A stretch of DNA of 64,000 bases from Pseudomonas arsenicoxydans (GCF_006438915.1 NZ_RCZE01000011.1:186001-250000); one strand, 5' to 3'; shown: positions 50,434 through 59,761, counted from the first letter of the stretch. Notes: generated from the sequence alone by a model not told the origin. Numbers and translations are program-made.

Positions 50434-53400
50434 TCAGTTGACCGTGACCTGACCGAGGGCCGGTTTCTGTTCCTGCGCCTGATGTTGCGGCGCGTAGACC
50501 TGAGTGAAGCGCACCGGCGGCAGATTGAACTGACCTTTCTGCGAGAAGCGCACCAGATGACGCAGGCGCAACTCACCGCTCAAGGCATCCACCGGAATCG
50601 CATAAGCCATCTGACCCGGCTCAAAACGCGCCTTCTCCAGCGCCGTCGGTTCGGTGCCGGCCTTGCCCATCAACTTGATGCCCCACGTCGTGCGCTCAAC
50701 ATCGGCGCCCGGCGGCAACGGCACTTCGAGCATGCCGTAGCGCAGTGGTTTCGCCGCTTTGCTGGTGATGATCACTTCGTCCAGGTACAGGCTGTCGCTG
50801 GACAACGGCTGGGTACCAACCGCTTCGAGTTTGAAGGTGAAGGCTTCGTCACCCGGCACCAATCGAGACAAGCGCCGAGTGATGGTCACGGCCATCGGAT
50901 CAACCGAAGGTTGTTTGGTCTGGTAGCTCAACGCGGCGCGCAATGGCCGCTCCTGCGTTCCGGTCAACGACAATACGGCCGGCACCGACGGAGAACCCTG
51001 CCACGTCCAATACATCTCACCGGTATCGCCGTACTGTTTCTTCCAGCCTTCACCCGGCGCCAGTGCCATGGTCGGTGAAGCTTGTTCGATGCTGCGTTGC
51101 AACCAGGTCAGCGCCAGGGCGCGTTCCAGCGTCGATTGCTGTGGCAGCAAGCGTTGCAACAACGCTTGAGCGTGGGCCTGATCGAAGGGTTGCAGCGACA
51201 GGTTCAGCGCTTCGGCGAACGGCTGCGAGCTGACTGCCAAACGCTGTTGCGCATCCGCCAGTTGACGATTGAAAGCCTCCGGCAACGTCACCTTGGACTG
51301 CCGCGCCAGCGATGCCGTCAACACGCGCGCAGCGGCCAGACCGAGCGCTGAGTCCGGGTCGCTCATGACGAGGCTGTCTTCGCCATCCTCCATCAGGTTC
51401 GCGGCATTACCCTCGCCCGCTTTCGCCAGGTCATCCATCAAGCCGCTGAGCAAGGTGTTCACCGGCAATTGCATCTGTTTGGCGAACGACAGGATCAACG
51501 CCCGCTGCAACAGCGGCGTGTTTTTGGCCTGTTTCGAATACACCTCCAGCACCCGCTGCCAATGCTCCGGCGGCAAGCTCAGATCCAGCACCTTGCTGGC
51601 GTTCCAGTCGGCGTAATAAGCGTAAGCCGTGAGGAAGGCATCCGGCTCGCCGTCCATGCCCCACCAAGTGAAGCTCGCGGACGGCCCGGCCATTTGCACC
51701 AGGCGCAGACGGCTGTTTTGCATGATCAGGCGCAAGCGGTCGCGAATCTGCGGGTTAGACGCCAAGGTCGGATAGGCAATGCTCAGCGGCAGCAAACGAC
51801 TGGCGGTCTGCTCGACGCCGCCGTACGGATAGCTCAGCAGATCATCCAGTGCCGAACGGAACAGCGCTTGCGGACTGTCATCCAGACGCAGGCGGATATC
51901 CGTCGCATCGGCCGGCAAGCTCAGCGGCGTATCACCACTGGCCACGTCCAGACTTTGGCTTTGCGTGACCTGCCAACCATCGCCGGTGGCAGTCAGGCGC
52001 ACGGCCAGCGCGTCAGCGGTTTTGCCGTCCTGCACCAGTTCGGCGGCCCACTCGCCACTGGCCAACGGGAACTCCGGCAGCGCGATGTAGTTGATGCCGT
52101 TGTTCAGGGTCACTGGCACACGCTGATCGGCGCCGCCGACATGAATCACCAGCTCCGCCTTGACCGGTTTCTCGGCCTGACTGAAGGCGAACACCCCGAG
52201 ACTCGGCTTGTCGCCGCTGCGGAATTTGGTCGGGCCGCTCCACTTCAAGTACAGCGGTTTTTCCGAACGCACGAACTGCTTCTTCTGCCCGACCTGCCCG
52301 TCATCGGCGATAGCCCGGGCGGTGATGCGCCAGCGGGTCAGCGAGTCCGGCATCTTGAAGGTAAAGCGGGTTTTGCCATTGGCGTCGGTGATCAATTCCG
52401 GCTGCCACGCGGCGGTATCGACGTCTTCACGACGCGGTCGCTCCAGCACTTTCACCCCGCGCTCGCTGCGGTTGGCTTTGCCCGGTGCGCCGGGGCTGCC
52501 CGGCAGTGCCACGTCGTAGCTGATGAACGACAGGCTGGCGCTGGTGCGCACGTTGTTGCGGCGCGGGTGGTAGAAGAACTGGTCGATGGTCGGCGCGACT
52601 TCCGGTTGCAGCGCGTAGACCATTTCGTCGACCACGCTGACGGTCAGGTGCGCCGGAATCGGCTTGCCGGCGAACTGCGTGGTCAGGTCGACCGACACGG
52701 TATCGCCCGGTTGATACGTCTCTTTATCGGTGGCAATGGCCACGTCGATTTGCGGCGCGACGACCTTGATCCCGGCGTTCTGGAAGCTGTATTGGCCGCC
52801 CTTGGTGTAGAGCACGGAGAAGGTCAGGTTCGGTGCGAAATTGTCTTTCACCGGGATGCGCGCGCGGTATTGAGTGTCGCTCAGTTTTTCCATCTTCAGC
52901 CAGTCGCCGCCCTTGGACAGCAGCGCGGTGGCCTCGACCTTGTCACGCTCAAGCGACAGCAATGCATCGCTGACCGGCTCCGGGAACGTGATCAATGCCA
53001 GGGCTTCATCACCGGCCTTGTACTCGGGTTTATCGAGGACGATTTCCACGGTGCCCGGCACGGCTTTGACGCCATCGCCGGTGACCGAATGACCGGTCGC
53101 ACCGACCACGCGGCCATGGTCATCTTTCAACGTCAGGTTGTAAGTGCCGGGACGGTCGAAGGCCACGGTGAAGCCTTTATCTTTGGCGGCCAGTTTGCCG
53201 TCGCCGGAGGTCTGATCTTCCAGACGCACCCAGCTGTAGCTGCTTGGCGTCACGGTTTTGCTCTGCTCGTTGGCGCCCTCGTTGACGTAGCTGAACGCAA
53301 CCTTGTCGCCCACCGCACTGAACCGTTGCGGCGCGCTCAAGCTGAAACTCGCCGCACCACGGTCGATGAGGATTTCCTTGGTGGTCTTGACCCGATACGC

Positions 53401-54999
53401 CGCGCCGTCGCTGGCAAACACGGTGAGCATGTAGCGGCTCGGTTTCTCGGCGGCCGGCAAGTCGAGGGTCGCGTTGCCCTTGGCGTCAGTGGTCAGTTCG
53501 GTACTGGTCAGCTCCACCGGGAATTGCCCGAGGTATTGCAGTTCGTTGTCGACCATCGACAGCTGCTGGGCACGCAGGCTCAGGCTCAACTTGGCGTTCG
53601 CCACCGGTTTGCCGTCCGGGTACAGCAGCACCAGGCTGCCTTTCACCGGTTCGCCGGTGCGGTAATCCTGCTTGGCCAGGTTCAGCGATATTTCGAAGTG
53701 TGGCTTGATGTATTCAGCCACACGGAACGCACTGCTGTAGGCCTGATCCTTGTAGCTGAAACGCAGTTCGTAACCGCCCGCCACCGCATTGTCCGGCAAC
53801 TGGAATCGGCCTTGGGTGCCGGCCTTGGAATCCAGTTTCAGCGCCAGCGATTGCAGCGCCGTGCCGGTGGCATCGAGCACGGTCACGTTGACGTCGGCCG
53901 CAGTCGGCGCGACGGAATCCCGGGCATTCTTGAATTCGCGCCCGACGATTTTCAGCGACACCCAATCCCCCGGCCGGTACAGCGGTCGGTCGGTGAAGGC
54001 GTAGAGTTTGGTGTCGTAGATTTCGCTGTCGTAGTAGAAGTTTTCGGAGACAAACACCCCGCCCTCTTCATCCTCGCCGATCACAAACGAACGCTCGGGA
54101 CTGACGTGTTTCAGACGCAGTAAACCATCGCTATCGGTGGCTCCGCTGCTCATCACGCCGAGGCCATCGGTCCACAGCACATTCACTTTCGGCACCGAAC
54201 TGCCTTCGTGTTTGCGCGCGGCCCAGACCACCAATTCATCACCGGCGATCTTGCTCACCGCCACGGTGTTCGAGACGAAGACCATGGTGGTCGCGCGGTA
54301 CTTGCCGATCAGCGCTTCCACCAGGTACAGACCCGGTTTCAGGTTGCCCAACGGAATGTAGACGTTACCCGGCGCGACGCTGACGAACTCGCTGGAAGAG
54401 CCCGCCAGGTTCACGCCTTCAGGCGGCTGGATCGGTTTGGCTTGCCACAGCGGGTAGCGGAATTGACTGACCACCGGCAGGCCCGGGATCAGTGCAAATT
54501 GCGGCTGTGCGTCGTAAGGCGTTGGCGCGGAGATGGCGGTGCCCATCTTCAGTTCCGGCACCTCTTCGGTGACTTGTTGACGGGACTCGTAGGAAAACGC
54601 CCGTTGCATCACGCGACGGGATTTTCGGTACCAGTTGTCCCACAGGTACGCGAGGGTATTCGACAGCCCTTCGCCCTTGAACTGGCCGTCGCTGACCACG
54701 CGGTGCAGGTTCTTCTGACGCTTGAGGAAATCCAGCGGCTTGTCGATGCGGTACACGCGAATATCGGCGCCGCCGTAGGGCTCCATGCGGAACCGGCGAT
54801 AGTCACGACCCGGTGCTTCGAGGCGCACCATCGCCTGCTCGTCGCTGGCGAAGCTGCTGTCGGCCAGCAGGAAAAAGCTTTCACCAGCCATCGGCGTGTA
54901 GCCGCTCGGCTCGACGGTGTCTTCGGCGTTGACCGCTGAAAACGGCAGCACCATAACCAACAGCAAAGGCAGAAAACGCAGCATGCGGGCACCGATCAT
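50434..54999 (-). CDS. yfaS: Alpha-2-macroglobulin-like protein YfaS
   Basis: About 1521 residues. The N-terminal signal (LRFLPLLLVMVLPFSAVNAED) is followed by macroglobulin domains (LYAFTDRPLYRPGDWVSLKIVGR is an MG hallmark), a bait-type region and an alpha-helical TED domain near residues 990-1250. The thioester CxEQ motif is replaced by GGVEQ (about residue 1057), so no thioester can form, as in E. coli YfaS and unlike YfhM. Family knowledge: bacterial A2Ms are thought to trap foreign proteases in the periplasm. The ATG at 54999 overlaps the yfaT stop (ATGA); a later ATG at 54984 fits the signal peptide equally well. Confidence 0.92.
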   Translation of the reverse strand: MIGARMLRFLPLLLVMVLPFSAVNAEDTVEPSGYTPMAGESFFLLADSSFASDEQAMVRLEAPGRDYRRFRMEPYGGADIRVYRIDKPLDFLKRQKNLHRVVSDGQFKGEGLSNTLAYLWDNWYRKSRRVMQRAFSYESRQQVTEEVPELKMGTAISAPTPYDAQPQFALIPGLPVVSQFRYPLWQAKPIQPPEGVNLAGSSSEFVSVAPGNVYIPLGNLKPGLYLVEALIGKYRATTMVFVSNTVAVSKIAGDELVVWAARKHEGSSVPKVNVLWTDGLGVMSSGATDSDGLLRLKHVSPERSFVIGEDEEGGVFVSENFYYDSEIYDTKLYAFTDRPLYRPGDWVSLKIVGREFKNARDSVAPTAADVNVTVLDATGTALQSLALKLDSKAGTQGRFQLPDNAVAGGYELRFSYKDQAYSSAFRVAEYIKPHFEISLNLAKQDYRTGEPVKGSLVLLYPDGKPVANAKLSLSLRAQQLSMVDNELQYLGQFPVELTSTELTTDAKGNATLDLPAAEKPSRYMLTVFASDGAAYRVKTTKEILIDRGAASFSLSAPQRFSAVGDKVAFSYVNEGANEQSKTVTPSSYSWVRLEDQTSGDGKLAAKDKGFTVAFDRPGTYNLTLKDDHGRVVGATGHSVTGDGVKAVPGTVEIVLDKPEYKAGDEALALITFPEPVSDALLSLERDKVEATALLSKGGDWLKMEKLSDTQYRARIPVKDNFAPNLTFSVLYTKGGQYSFQNAGIKVVAPQIDVAIATDKETYQPGDTVSVDLTTQFAGKPIPAHLTVSVVDEMVYALQPEVAPTIDQFFYHPRRNNVRTSASLSFISYDVALPGSPGAPGKANRSERGVKVLERPRREDVDTAAWQPELITDANGKTRFTFKMPDSLTRWRITARAIADDGQVGQKKQFVRSEKPLYLKWSGPTKFRSGDKPSLGVFAFSQAEKPVKAELVIHVGGADQRVPVTLNNGINYIALPEFPLASGEWAAELVQDGKTADALAVRLTATGDGWQVTQSQSLDVASGDTPLSLPADATDIRLRLDDSPQALFRSALDDLLSYPYGGVEQTASRLLPLSIAYPTLASNPQIRDRLRLIMQNSRLRLVQMAGPSASFTWWGMDGEPDAFLTAYAYYADWNASKVLDLSLPPEHWQRVLEVYSKQAKNTPLLQRALILSFAKQMQLPVNTLLSGLMDDLAKAGEGNAANLMEDGEDSLVMSDPDSALGLAAARVLTASLARQSKVTLPEAFNRQLADAQQRLAVSSQPFAEALNLSLQPFDQAHAQALLQRLLPQQSTLERALALTWLQRSIEQASPTMALAPGEGWKKQYGDTGEMYWTWQGSPSVPAVLSLTGTQERPLRAALSYQTKQPSVDPMAVTITRRLSRLVPGDEAFTFKLEAVGTQPLSSDSLYLDEVIITSKAAKPLRYGMLEVPLPPGADVERTTWGIKLMGKAGTEPTALEKARFEPGQMAYAIPVDALSGELRLRHLVRFSQKGQFNLPPVRFTQVYAPQHQAQEQKPALGQVTVN

Positions 55000-55634
55000 T
55001 GGGAGAGAAAGTTCAGTCGATAGACGCCGATGAAGTTGGGGTTGGCTGCGTCGGGTATCCATCGGGTGTCCTTCCATGTCATGAGTTGCTGCAGGCTCGC
55101 GGATCGCATGCCGTTGTCAGTGGGGGTGGTGGTGCCGGTGTGATAGGCGATGTAGCGGCCCATCCAGATCATCAGGTGCTGGTCGTCGCCCTGATCGAAA
55201 AACATCAGGTCCCCGGGCCGGGCTTGCGCCACGTCCCGACTCACCAGATGGCTGTTGAACTGAATCAGTTTGATCGCATTGACGTACGGCCCGACCTTGC
55301 CGCCGCCCTGCTGCCACTGCTGGGCAAGACCGCGTTGCGCCTCGCTCAATTGCAACTCCGGCGGCAGGTAGCGATTGGACAGCCCGTTGCTGCGCAGCCA
55401 TTTATCGTCATGGACTTTCAGCGCTTCGTTGGCGGCGAACCGCACCAGGCCTGCGCAGTCCTGCTGATACCAACGCGGGCTCGGGCCTTGGGTCAGCTGT
55501 TCCTGGGCGATGCGCACGAACCAGGCGCGGAATACCTGGGATTGCTGCGGATCCAGCGGCGCGGCCTCAGTGGCAAAGGCGCGACTGCCCAGCAACATCG
55601 CCAGCAGGCCGAGGCCGCGGATGAGTGCGGTCAC
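54996..55634 (-). CDS. yfaT: YfaT-like protein (DUF1175), NlpC/P60-like fold
   Basis: About 212 residues with a signal peptide (LLAMLLGSRAFA). The sequence has QQDCAGLVRFAANEA, ARPGDLMFFDQGDDQHLMIWMGRYIAYHTG, i.e. a Cys60...His153...His165 arrangement (numbered from the GTG) that looks like an NlpC/P60 cysteine peptidase, the class that cuts peptidoglycan peptide bonds. That is my reading of DUF1175. The GTG at 55634 overlaps the upstream yfaA stop (GTGA) and has GGAAAG five bases before; ATGs at 55646 and 55661 are alternatives. Part of the yfaATSQP series. Confidence 0.82.
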   Translation of the reverse strand: MTALIRGLGLLAMLLGSRAFATEAAPLDPQQSQVFRAWFVRIAQEQLTQGPSPRWYQQDCAGLVRFAANEALKVHDDKWLRSNGLSNRYLPPELQLSEAQRGLAQQWQQGGGKVGPYVNAIKLIQFNSHLVSRDVAQARPGDLMFFDQGDDQHLMIWMGRYIAYHTGTTTPTDNGMRSASLQQLMTWKDTRWIPDAANPNFIGVYRLNFLSQ

Positions 55635-57343
55635 AGGGCTTTCCATTCCAGCGGCAGCCATTGCCAGTGGCCGTCAGGCTCGCTGCCTTCGGGCAAGGTC
55701 AGGGCGTACTTGCCGTAGCCGCCGAGCTTGCGCAGTTTCGGAATCAGGTAGGTTTGCGCGGCGTTGTAAAACACCGGCTCCATGTCCTGCGGCAGGCTGT
55801 CGAGGGTTTCCTGTTGCATCAGTTGCGCCATCGCATCCGGGCCGAAATACACCGGCATCAGCAGGTCTTTCGGCACCACGTCAGCCATCGGCGGGAAGCG
55901 CTTGTCGAGCGTGCCGAGGGCCTTGTCCACGAGCTTGTCGTCAAGGGAAAACAGCAGCGTCGAACCGTGACGGGCCAGGCTGACTTTCATGAAGGCCTTG
56001 CCGGAGATTGCGTCCGGATTTTCAGCCTCCTTGGCTTTGTAAGGACCGAAGTTGGAGCTGACCTGACGCTGCCACTGATGAGTCGGGCCGTCCTGTTTCT
56101 CGACCACCGGGAACGCGTGTTCTTCGACATTGGGCTCATAGGCGCCGACCATCGAACTGAACAAACTGCCGAGGTCGCCATCCAGCTTTGCGCTGTCCTT
56201 GTCGTTCAGGCTGGCCACCAGCAACGGCGTGTAGAGGCGCGAATCGGCGTACCAGCACAGGCCCGCCGCGCCGGCCATGTGTTCGGTCAATGCCTGGGCT
56301 ACCGGTTCTTCGGCGCCGAGTTTCACCAGCAGTGGTTTCTGTTGTTCGGCGGCTAGCGGCAAGGCCACGCAAGCACTGGCGCCCATCGGCATGGCTTGCC
56401 AGATCGGTTTGAAATCGAAGTCCGGTTGATCGTCCAGTTCATCCATGGCGAGGAAGCTGTGCCAGCCCTTGTCGTCCATGTCGAAACGCAGCCCGGCGAA
56501 ATTCGGGATGAAGCGCTGGTAACCCATGGCCAGGACGCTGGAATTGACCGACAGGCGTTGTTTCACTTCCGGTGCACGGGGTGGCAGGCCGAAGGCTTCG
56601 GGGAACAGTTTGTCGCCGTTGAGCAACGCGGCGATGGCCGTGGTTGAGACAGTGCCGCGCTCATCGCTTGGGCCGTTACTCGGGTCGTAGAGCTTGGAAG
56701 GATTGGACAGCACCACCAGTTTGTCGCCATGGGAGGCGAACACCAGCGCTTTGCTGTTGTTGTAGGTGAGCTGATACAGCGCCACGTCGTCGGCGCCGAC
56801 TTTCACCTCACTGAGTTGGGTCAGCTGCGAATCGTCCAGCGCCACTTTGGCCAGCGGTTCCAGCACCTTGGCCAAACCACCGCGATCCATCACCAACAGG
56901 AAATCCTTGAGCCGGCCATCCGCCCCGCGCCACAGCGCCACGTCGGCGGGTTGATCGAAGAGTTGTTCGATCAGGCTGTCCTGCAACTTCAAGTCATGCT
57001 CGTAGATGATCCGCCGCAGACTGCCGATCAAGCCGAGGCGATCGACGTGCGCTTCGTAATAGAAGACGAAATCCTCGGTCAGGGTTTCCTTGAGGAACGG
57101 CACTGCCAGCAGGTCCTTGGGCAATTGGCTCAAGGAGTGGGTTTCGAGCAGACCGTCCGGCCGGCTCATGCCCAGTTTGTCGCTGGCCAATTGCGCCGGC
57201 GGAGCCTTGGGTTTGTGCATGAACCACCCCAATCCGCCCGCGACGCCGGCCACCAGGGCCAGGCCGACCAGCAGCGCCGGCCAGCGGCGAGGAGTTTTGG
57301 CGGCTGGTGTTTCCGCAGCCGGAGATACTGTGTTATCGCTCAT
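55631..57343 (-). CDS. yfaA: YfaA-like protein (DUF2138)
   Basis: 570 residues from MSDNTVSPAAETP. One transmembrane helix near the N-terminus (ALLVGLALVAGVAGGLGWFM) anchors a large periplasmic domain of the DUF2138 family, known from E. coli YfaA. No catalytic motif was recognised. The frame is open upstream to a TTG at 57358, but the ATG at 57343 is preferred. It is the second gene of the operon, between the extra YfaP-like gene and yfaT, whose start it overlaps. Confidence 0.85.
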   Translation of the reverse strand: MSDNTVSPAAETPAAKTPRRWPALLVGLALVAGVAGGLGWFMHKPKAPPAQLASDKLGMSRPDGLLETHSLSQLPKDLLAVPFLKETLTEDFVFYYEAHVDRLGLIGSLRRIIYEHDLKLQDSLIEQLFDQPADVALWRGADGRLKDFLLVMDRGGLAKVLEPLAKVALDDSQLTQLSEVKVGADDVALYQLTYNNSKALVFASHGDKLVVLSNPSKLYDPSNGPSDERGTVSTTAIAALLNGDKLFPEAFGLPPRAPEVKQRLSVNSSVLAMGYQRFIPNFAGLRFDMDDKGWHSFLAMDELDDQPDFDFKPIWQAMPMGASACVALPLAAEQQKPLLVKLGAEEPVAQALTEHMAGAAGLCWYADSRLYTPLLVASLNDKDSAKLDGDLGSLFSSMVGAYEPNVEEHAFPVVEKQDGPTHQWQRQVSSNFGPYKAKEAENPDAISGKAFMKVSLARHGSTLLFSLDDKLVDKALGTLDKRFPPMADVVPKDLLMPVYFGPDAMAQLMQQETLDSLPQDMEPVFYNAAQTYLIPKLRKLGGYGKYALTLPEGSEPDGHWQWLPLEWKAL

Positions 57344-57379
57344 GTTCACAACGCCCAATTCATCCGTGGTGCGGGATGC

Positions 57380-58171
57380 TTAATAGTTGAAAGTCTTGAC
57401 CAGCAACAGGTCACCGATGGCCCGCAGGGGCACGATGAAGGTCTCGCGTTTTTCGTCGACGGTGTTTTCGTTGAGCACCAGGTTGATCTGCGAGGTGATG
57501 ACCTCGTTCTGGTTGCTGGTCTCATCGAAGTTATAGCCTTCGCTGCCGAAGTTGCCCCAATAGTTCACGTAAACCAGATAGGTGCCATGCAGCGGCGCGG
57601 TCATGGTGAACATTTCCGGACCGGGGCCATCGACGCCGTCCGGGTCGAGGCCGCCGCCATTGGTCAACGCCGTGTGGGCGAAAAACGCATGCTGGCCGTC
57701 GGGGGTGATGATGTGCAGGTCGAGCTCGGCTTTCGGGTCGTCCCAACCGAGCACCACGCGAATCCGTGCCGGCGTGCGCAAGTCATTGGCTTCATAGAAT
57801 TGAACGCGCTTGAGCGACTTGCCTTCGGCACTGCGCACTTCGACGCTGTTGGAACCCGCGCCAAACGCGTACGGCCGGGCGAAACGCCCTTCATCGTCGG
57901 TGTACAGATTCAGTGGATTGCCGTTGACCGCCAGGGTGTGCGGCCCGCGTTGCGTGCCGATGGCCTTGAGCTGGCCTTCGATCATCGTGCGATTGCGCTG
58001 CACACCGCGGTCGATGGGCGGTGTGGGATAGGCGACTTGCGGGTTTTCGCTGCGGTCGAGCAGGCCGTTATAGCGCCAGCCCCCCACCGGTTCCGACAGC
58101 TCAGCCGTCGGCTCGGCCCAGACAGCGCTCGCGCAGACCAGCCCCATCAGCAGCAAAAGAAATGAACGCAT
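57380..58171 (-). CDS. YfaP-family protein (DUF2135), proximal copy
   Basis: 263 residues from MRSFLLLLMGLVCASAVWA (signal peptide; GGAGG Shine-Dalgarno). It shares with the copy at 48 kb the pattern EPVGGWRYNG..., FGAGSNSVEVRSAEGKSLKRVQFYEAN, RIRVVLGWDDPKAELDLHIITPDG and the C-terminal VPLRAIGDLLLVKTFNY, so it is a YfaP paralogue. It is the first gene of the yfa operon here, which in E. coli has only one yfaP at the distal end. Whether the two copies serve the same partner is not known. Confidence 0.87.
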   Translation of the reverse strand: MRSFLLLLMGLVCASAVWAEPTAELSEPVGGWRYNGLLDRSENPQVAYPTPPIDRGVQRNRTMIEGQLKAIGTQRGPHTLAVNGNPLNLYTDDEGRFARPYAFGAGSNSVEVRSAEGKSLKRVQFYEANDLRTPARIRVVLGWDDPKAELDLHIITPDGQHAFFAHTALTNGGGLDPDGVDGPGPEMFTMTAPLHGTYLVYVNYWGNFGSEGYNFDETSNQNEVITSQINLVLNENTVDEKRETFIVPLRAIGDLLLVKTFNY

Positions 58172-58361
58172 GTGACGCCTCCTGCCATGCATAACGAAAC
58201 CTTGCGCCCGATCCTCGGCGCGTTACAGATCCAAATACTGCGTTTCGTCAGAAAGACCCGTGAATAGTGGGTCCTGGAAGGCGCGAAGGTTAGCCATTTG
58301 GTGGAATTTTAACAATCGGATACATCTTGATTTGCTGCGAGCATCACGAAGAAGTTTGGGC

Positions 58362-58426
58362 GTGAGCCGAATAGCGATCTTATTCGGCTCACAAGATGAG
58401 CCGAATAAGACTATTATTCGGCTCAT
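58362..58426. promoter_or_regulatory. Two adjacent 31-bp palindromes upstream of the Fic gene: candidate operators
   Basis: 58362-58392 is GTGAGCCGAATA-N7-TATTCGGCTCAC and 58396-58426 is ATGAGCCGAATAA-N5-TTATTCGGCTCAT. The four half-sites share TGAGCCGAATA, and the two palindromes start 34 bases apart. They end 18-24 bases before the likely start, overlapping the expected promoter, so a repressor bound there would block transcription. The Fic protein has its own C-terminal winged-helix-like segment and is the obvious candidate. Confidence 0.75.
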
Positions 58427-58443
58427 TCACTCTGGAGTTACCC

Positions 58444-59595
58444 GTGGTCATGGCACCTCACTGGATTTGGCAACAGCCCGACTGGCCGAATTTCACCTGG
58501 CAATCCGAACGCCTGACGCCACTATTGCGTGAGTGCGTGCAGGCGCAAGGCCGGTTGATGGGCATGGCCAGTTCCGTGGACAGCTCACTCAGCGCACAGA
58601 GCGAACTGGATGCACTCTTACAAAACATCGTGACGTCTTCAGCCATCGAGGGTGAGCAGCTCAATGTGGGCTCGGTCCGCTCATCGCTGGCGCGGCGCCT
58701 GGGTCTGGAGGTCGTCGATGGCGATAAAGTCAGCCAACGCAGCGAAGGGCTGGCGCAGTTGATGCTCGACGTCACGCAACGCTTTGCACAACCGCTGACT
58801 CTGCCGCGATTGCTGGAATGGCATACATGGCTGTTTCCAGATCAGGACATGAATTTCGGCGCCCGCTCGATCCATGTCGGCGAGTTGCGTGGCGATGAAC
58901 CGATGCAGGTGGTGTCCGGGCGGCTGGACAAACCGACCATTCACTTCGAAGCACCGCCACGCCTTGGGCTTGAACAGCAGCTCGATACATTTCTTGCCTG
59001 GTTTGCAGCCAGCCAGAAGCAGGACGGGCTCGACCCATTGCTGCGGGCCGGCATCGCACACTTCTGGTTCGTCACCTTGCACCCCTTTGACGACGGCAAT
59101 GGTCGCCTCACGCGAACCCTCACCGATCTGGCGCTGGCTCAGGGGGAGGCGCAGGCCATCCGGTTCTACGCCATGTCGGCGAGCATCCTTGAGGATCGCT
59201 CCGGTTATTACCGCGTGCTGGAAACCAGCCAGAAAAGCTCCACGGACATTACCGAGTGGCTGCAATGGTTTCTGCAAACCCTGCTGCGCAGCATGCAGCA
59301 GGCCATGACACGGATCGAAGCGGTACTGGGCAAGGCGCGGTTCTGGCAGGCGCACCGGGAGGCAAAACTGTCAGCCGAGCAGATCAAGGTACTGAACCGC
59401 TTGCTGGACGGTGGGGAGCGAGGCTTCGTGGACGGGATCAGCGCGGCTCAATATCAAGCCGTGGCAAAAGTATCGAAAGCCACCGCGACCCGTCATTTGG
59501 CAGAGTTGCTGGAGAAGGGTTGCCTGCATCGCCTGCCTGGCGGTGGGCGTAGTACTCGCTATCAAGTCAGCTATCCCGATGACTCAATACAATAA
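58444..59595 (+). CDS. Fic-family AMPylator (DUF4172) with C-terminal winged-helix
   Basis: 383 residues. DUF4172 N-terminus (WIWQQPDWPNFTWQ), then the inhibitory helix motif TSSAIEGEQ, with Ser-x-x-x-Glu69-Gly, which blocks the ATP site in class II Fic proteins, and the catalytic HPFDDGNGRLTR with His213. The C-terminal 60 residues contain SAAQYQAVAKVSKATATRHLAELLEKG, a winged-helix DNA-binding segment. By family it adenylylates target proteins; the inhibitory helix in cis means it is self-controlled and needs no separate antitoxin. The GTG at 58444 has GGAG six bases before; ATG at 58450 is an alternative. Two palindromic operator candidates precede it. Confidence 0.9.
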   Translation: MVMAPHWIWQQPDWPNFTWQSERLTPLLRECVQAQGRLMGMASSVDSSLSAQSELDALLQNIVTSSAIEGEQLNVGSVRSSLARRLGLEVVDGDKVSQRSEGLAQLMLDVTQRFAQPLTLPRLLEWHTWLFPDQDMNFGARSIHVGELRGDEPMQVVSGRLDKPTIHFEAPPRLGLEQQLDTFLAWFAASQKQDGLDPLLRAGIAHFWFVTLHPFDDGNGRLTRTLTDLALAQGEAQAIRFYAMSASILEDRSGYYRVLETSQKSSTDITEWLQWFLQTLLRSMQQAMTRIEAVLGKARFWQAHREAKLSAEQIKVLNRLLDGGERGFVDGISAAQYQAVAKVSKATATRHLAELLEKGCLHRLPGGGRSTRYQVSYPDDSIQ

Positions 59596-59614
59596 ATCTG
59601 CGTCAACACCTACC

Positions 59615-59761
59615 TGTGGCGAGGGGGCTTGCCCCCGTTGGGTTGCGAAGCGACCCCAAATCCAGACACCGCATGTCTTCAGGCATACCGCATTCAGCGA
59701 TTTGCGACTGCTTCGCAGCCGAACGGGGCGATGCGGCGGTCCGACAAGCCCCCTCGCCACA
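59615..59761. repeat. REP/REPIN-type doublet with an insertion in the right arm
   Basis: The left arm is TGTGGCGAGGGGGCTTGCCC. The right arm carries about 15 extra bases (CGATGCGGCGGTCCGA, 59729-59744) in place of the G-tract, so the hairpin tip is broken. Confidence 0.8.

Noticed and set aside
51469..54123. Open frame of 884 codons on the plus strand inside yfaS
   Set aside because: Shadow frame of a high-GC gene; the Arg/Gln/His-rich product resembles nothing and yfaS itself shows clear macroglobulin motifs.
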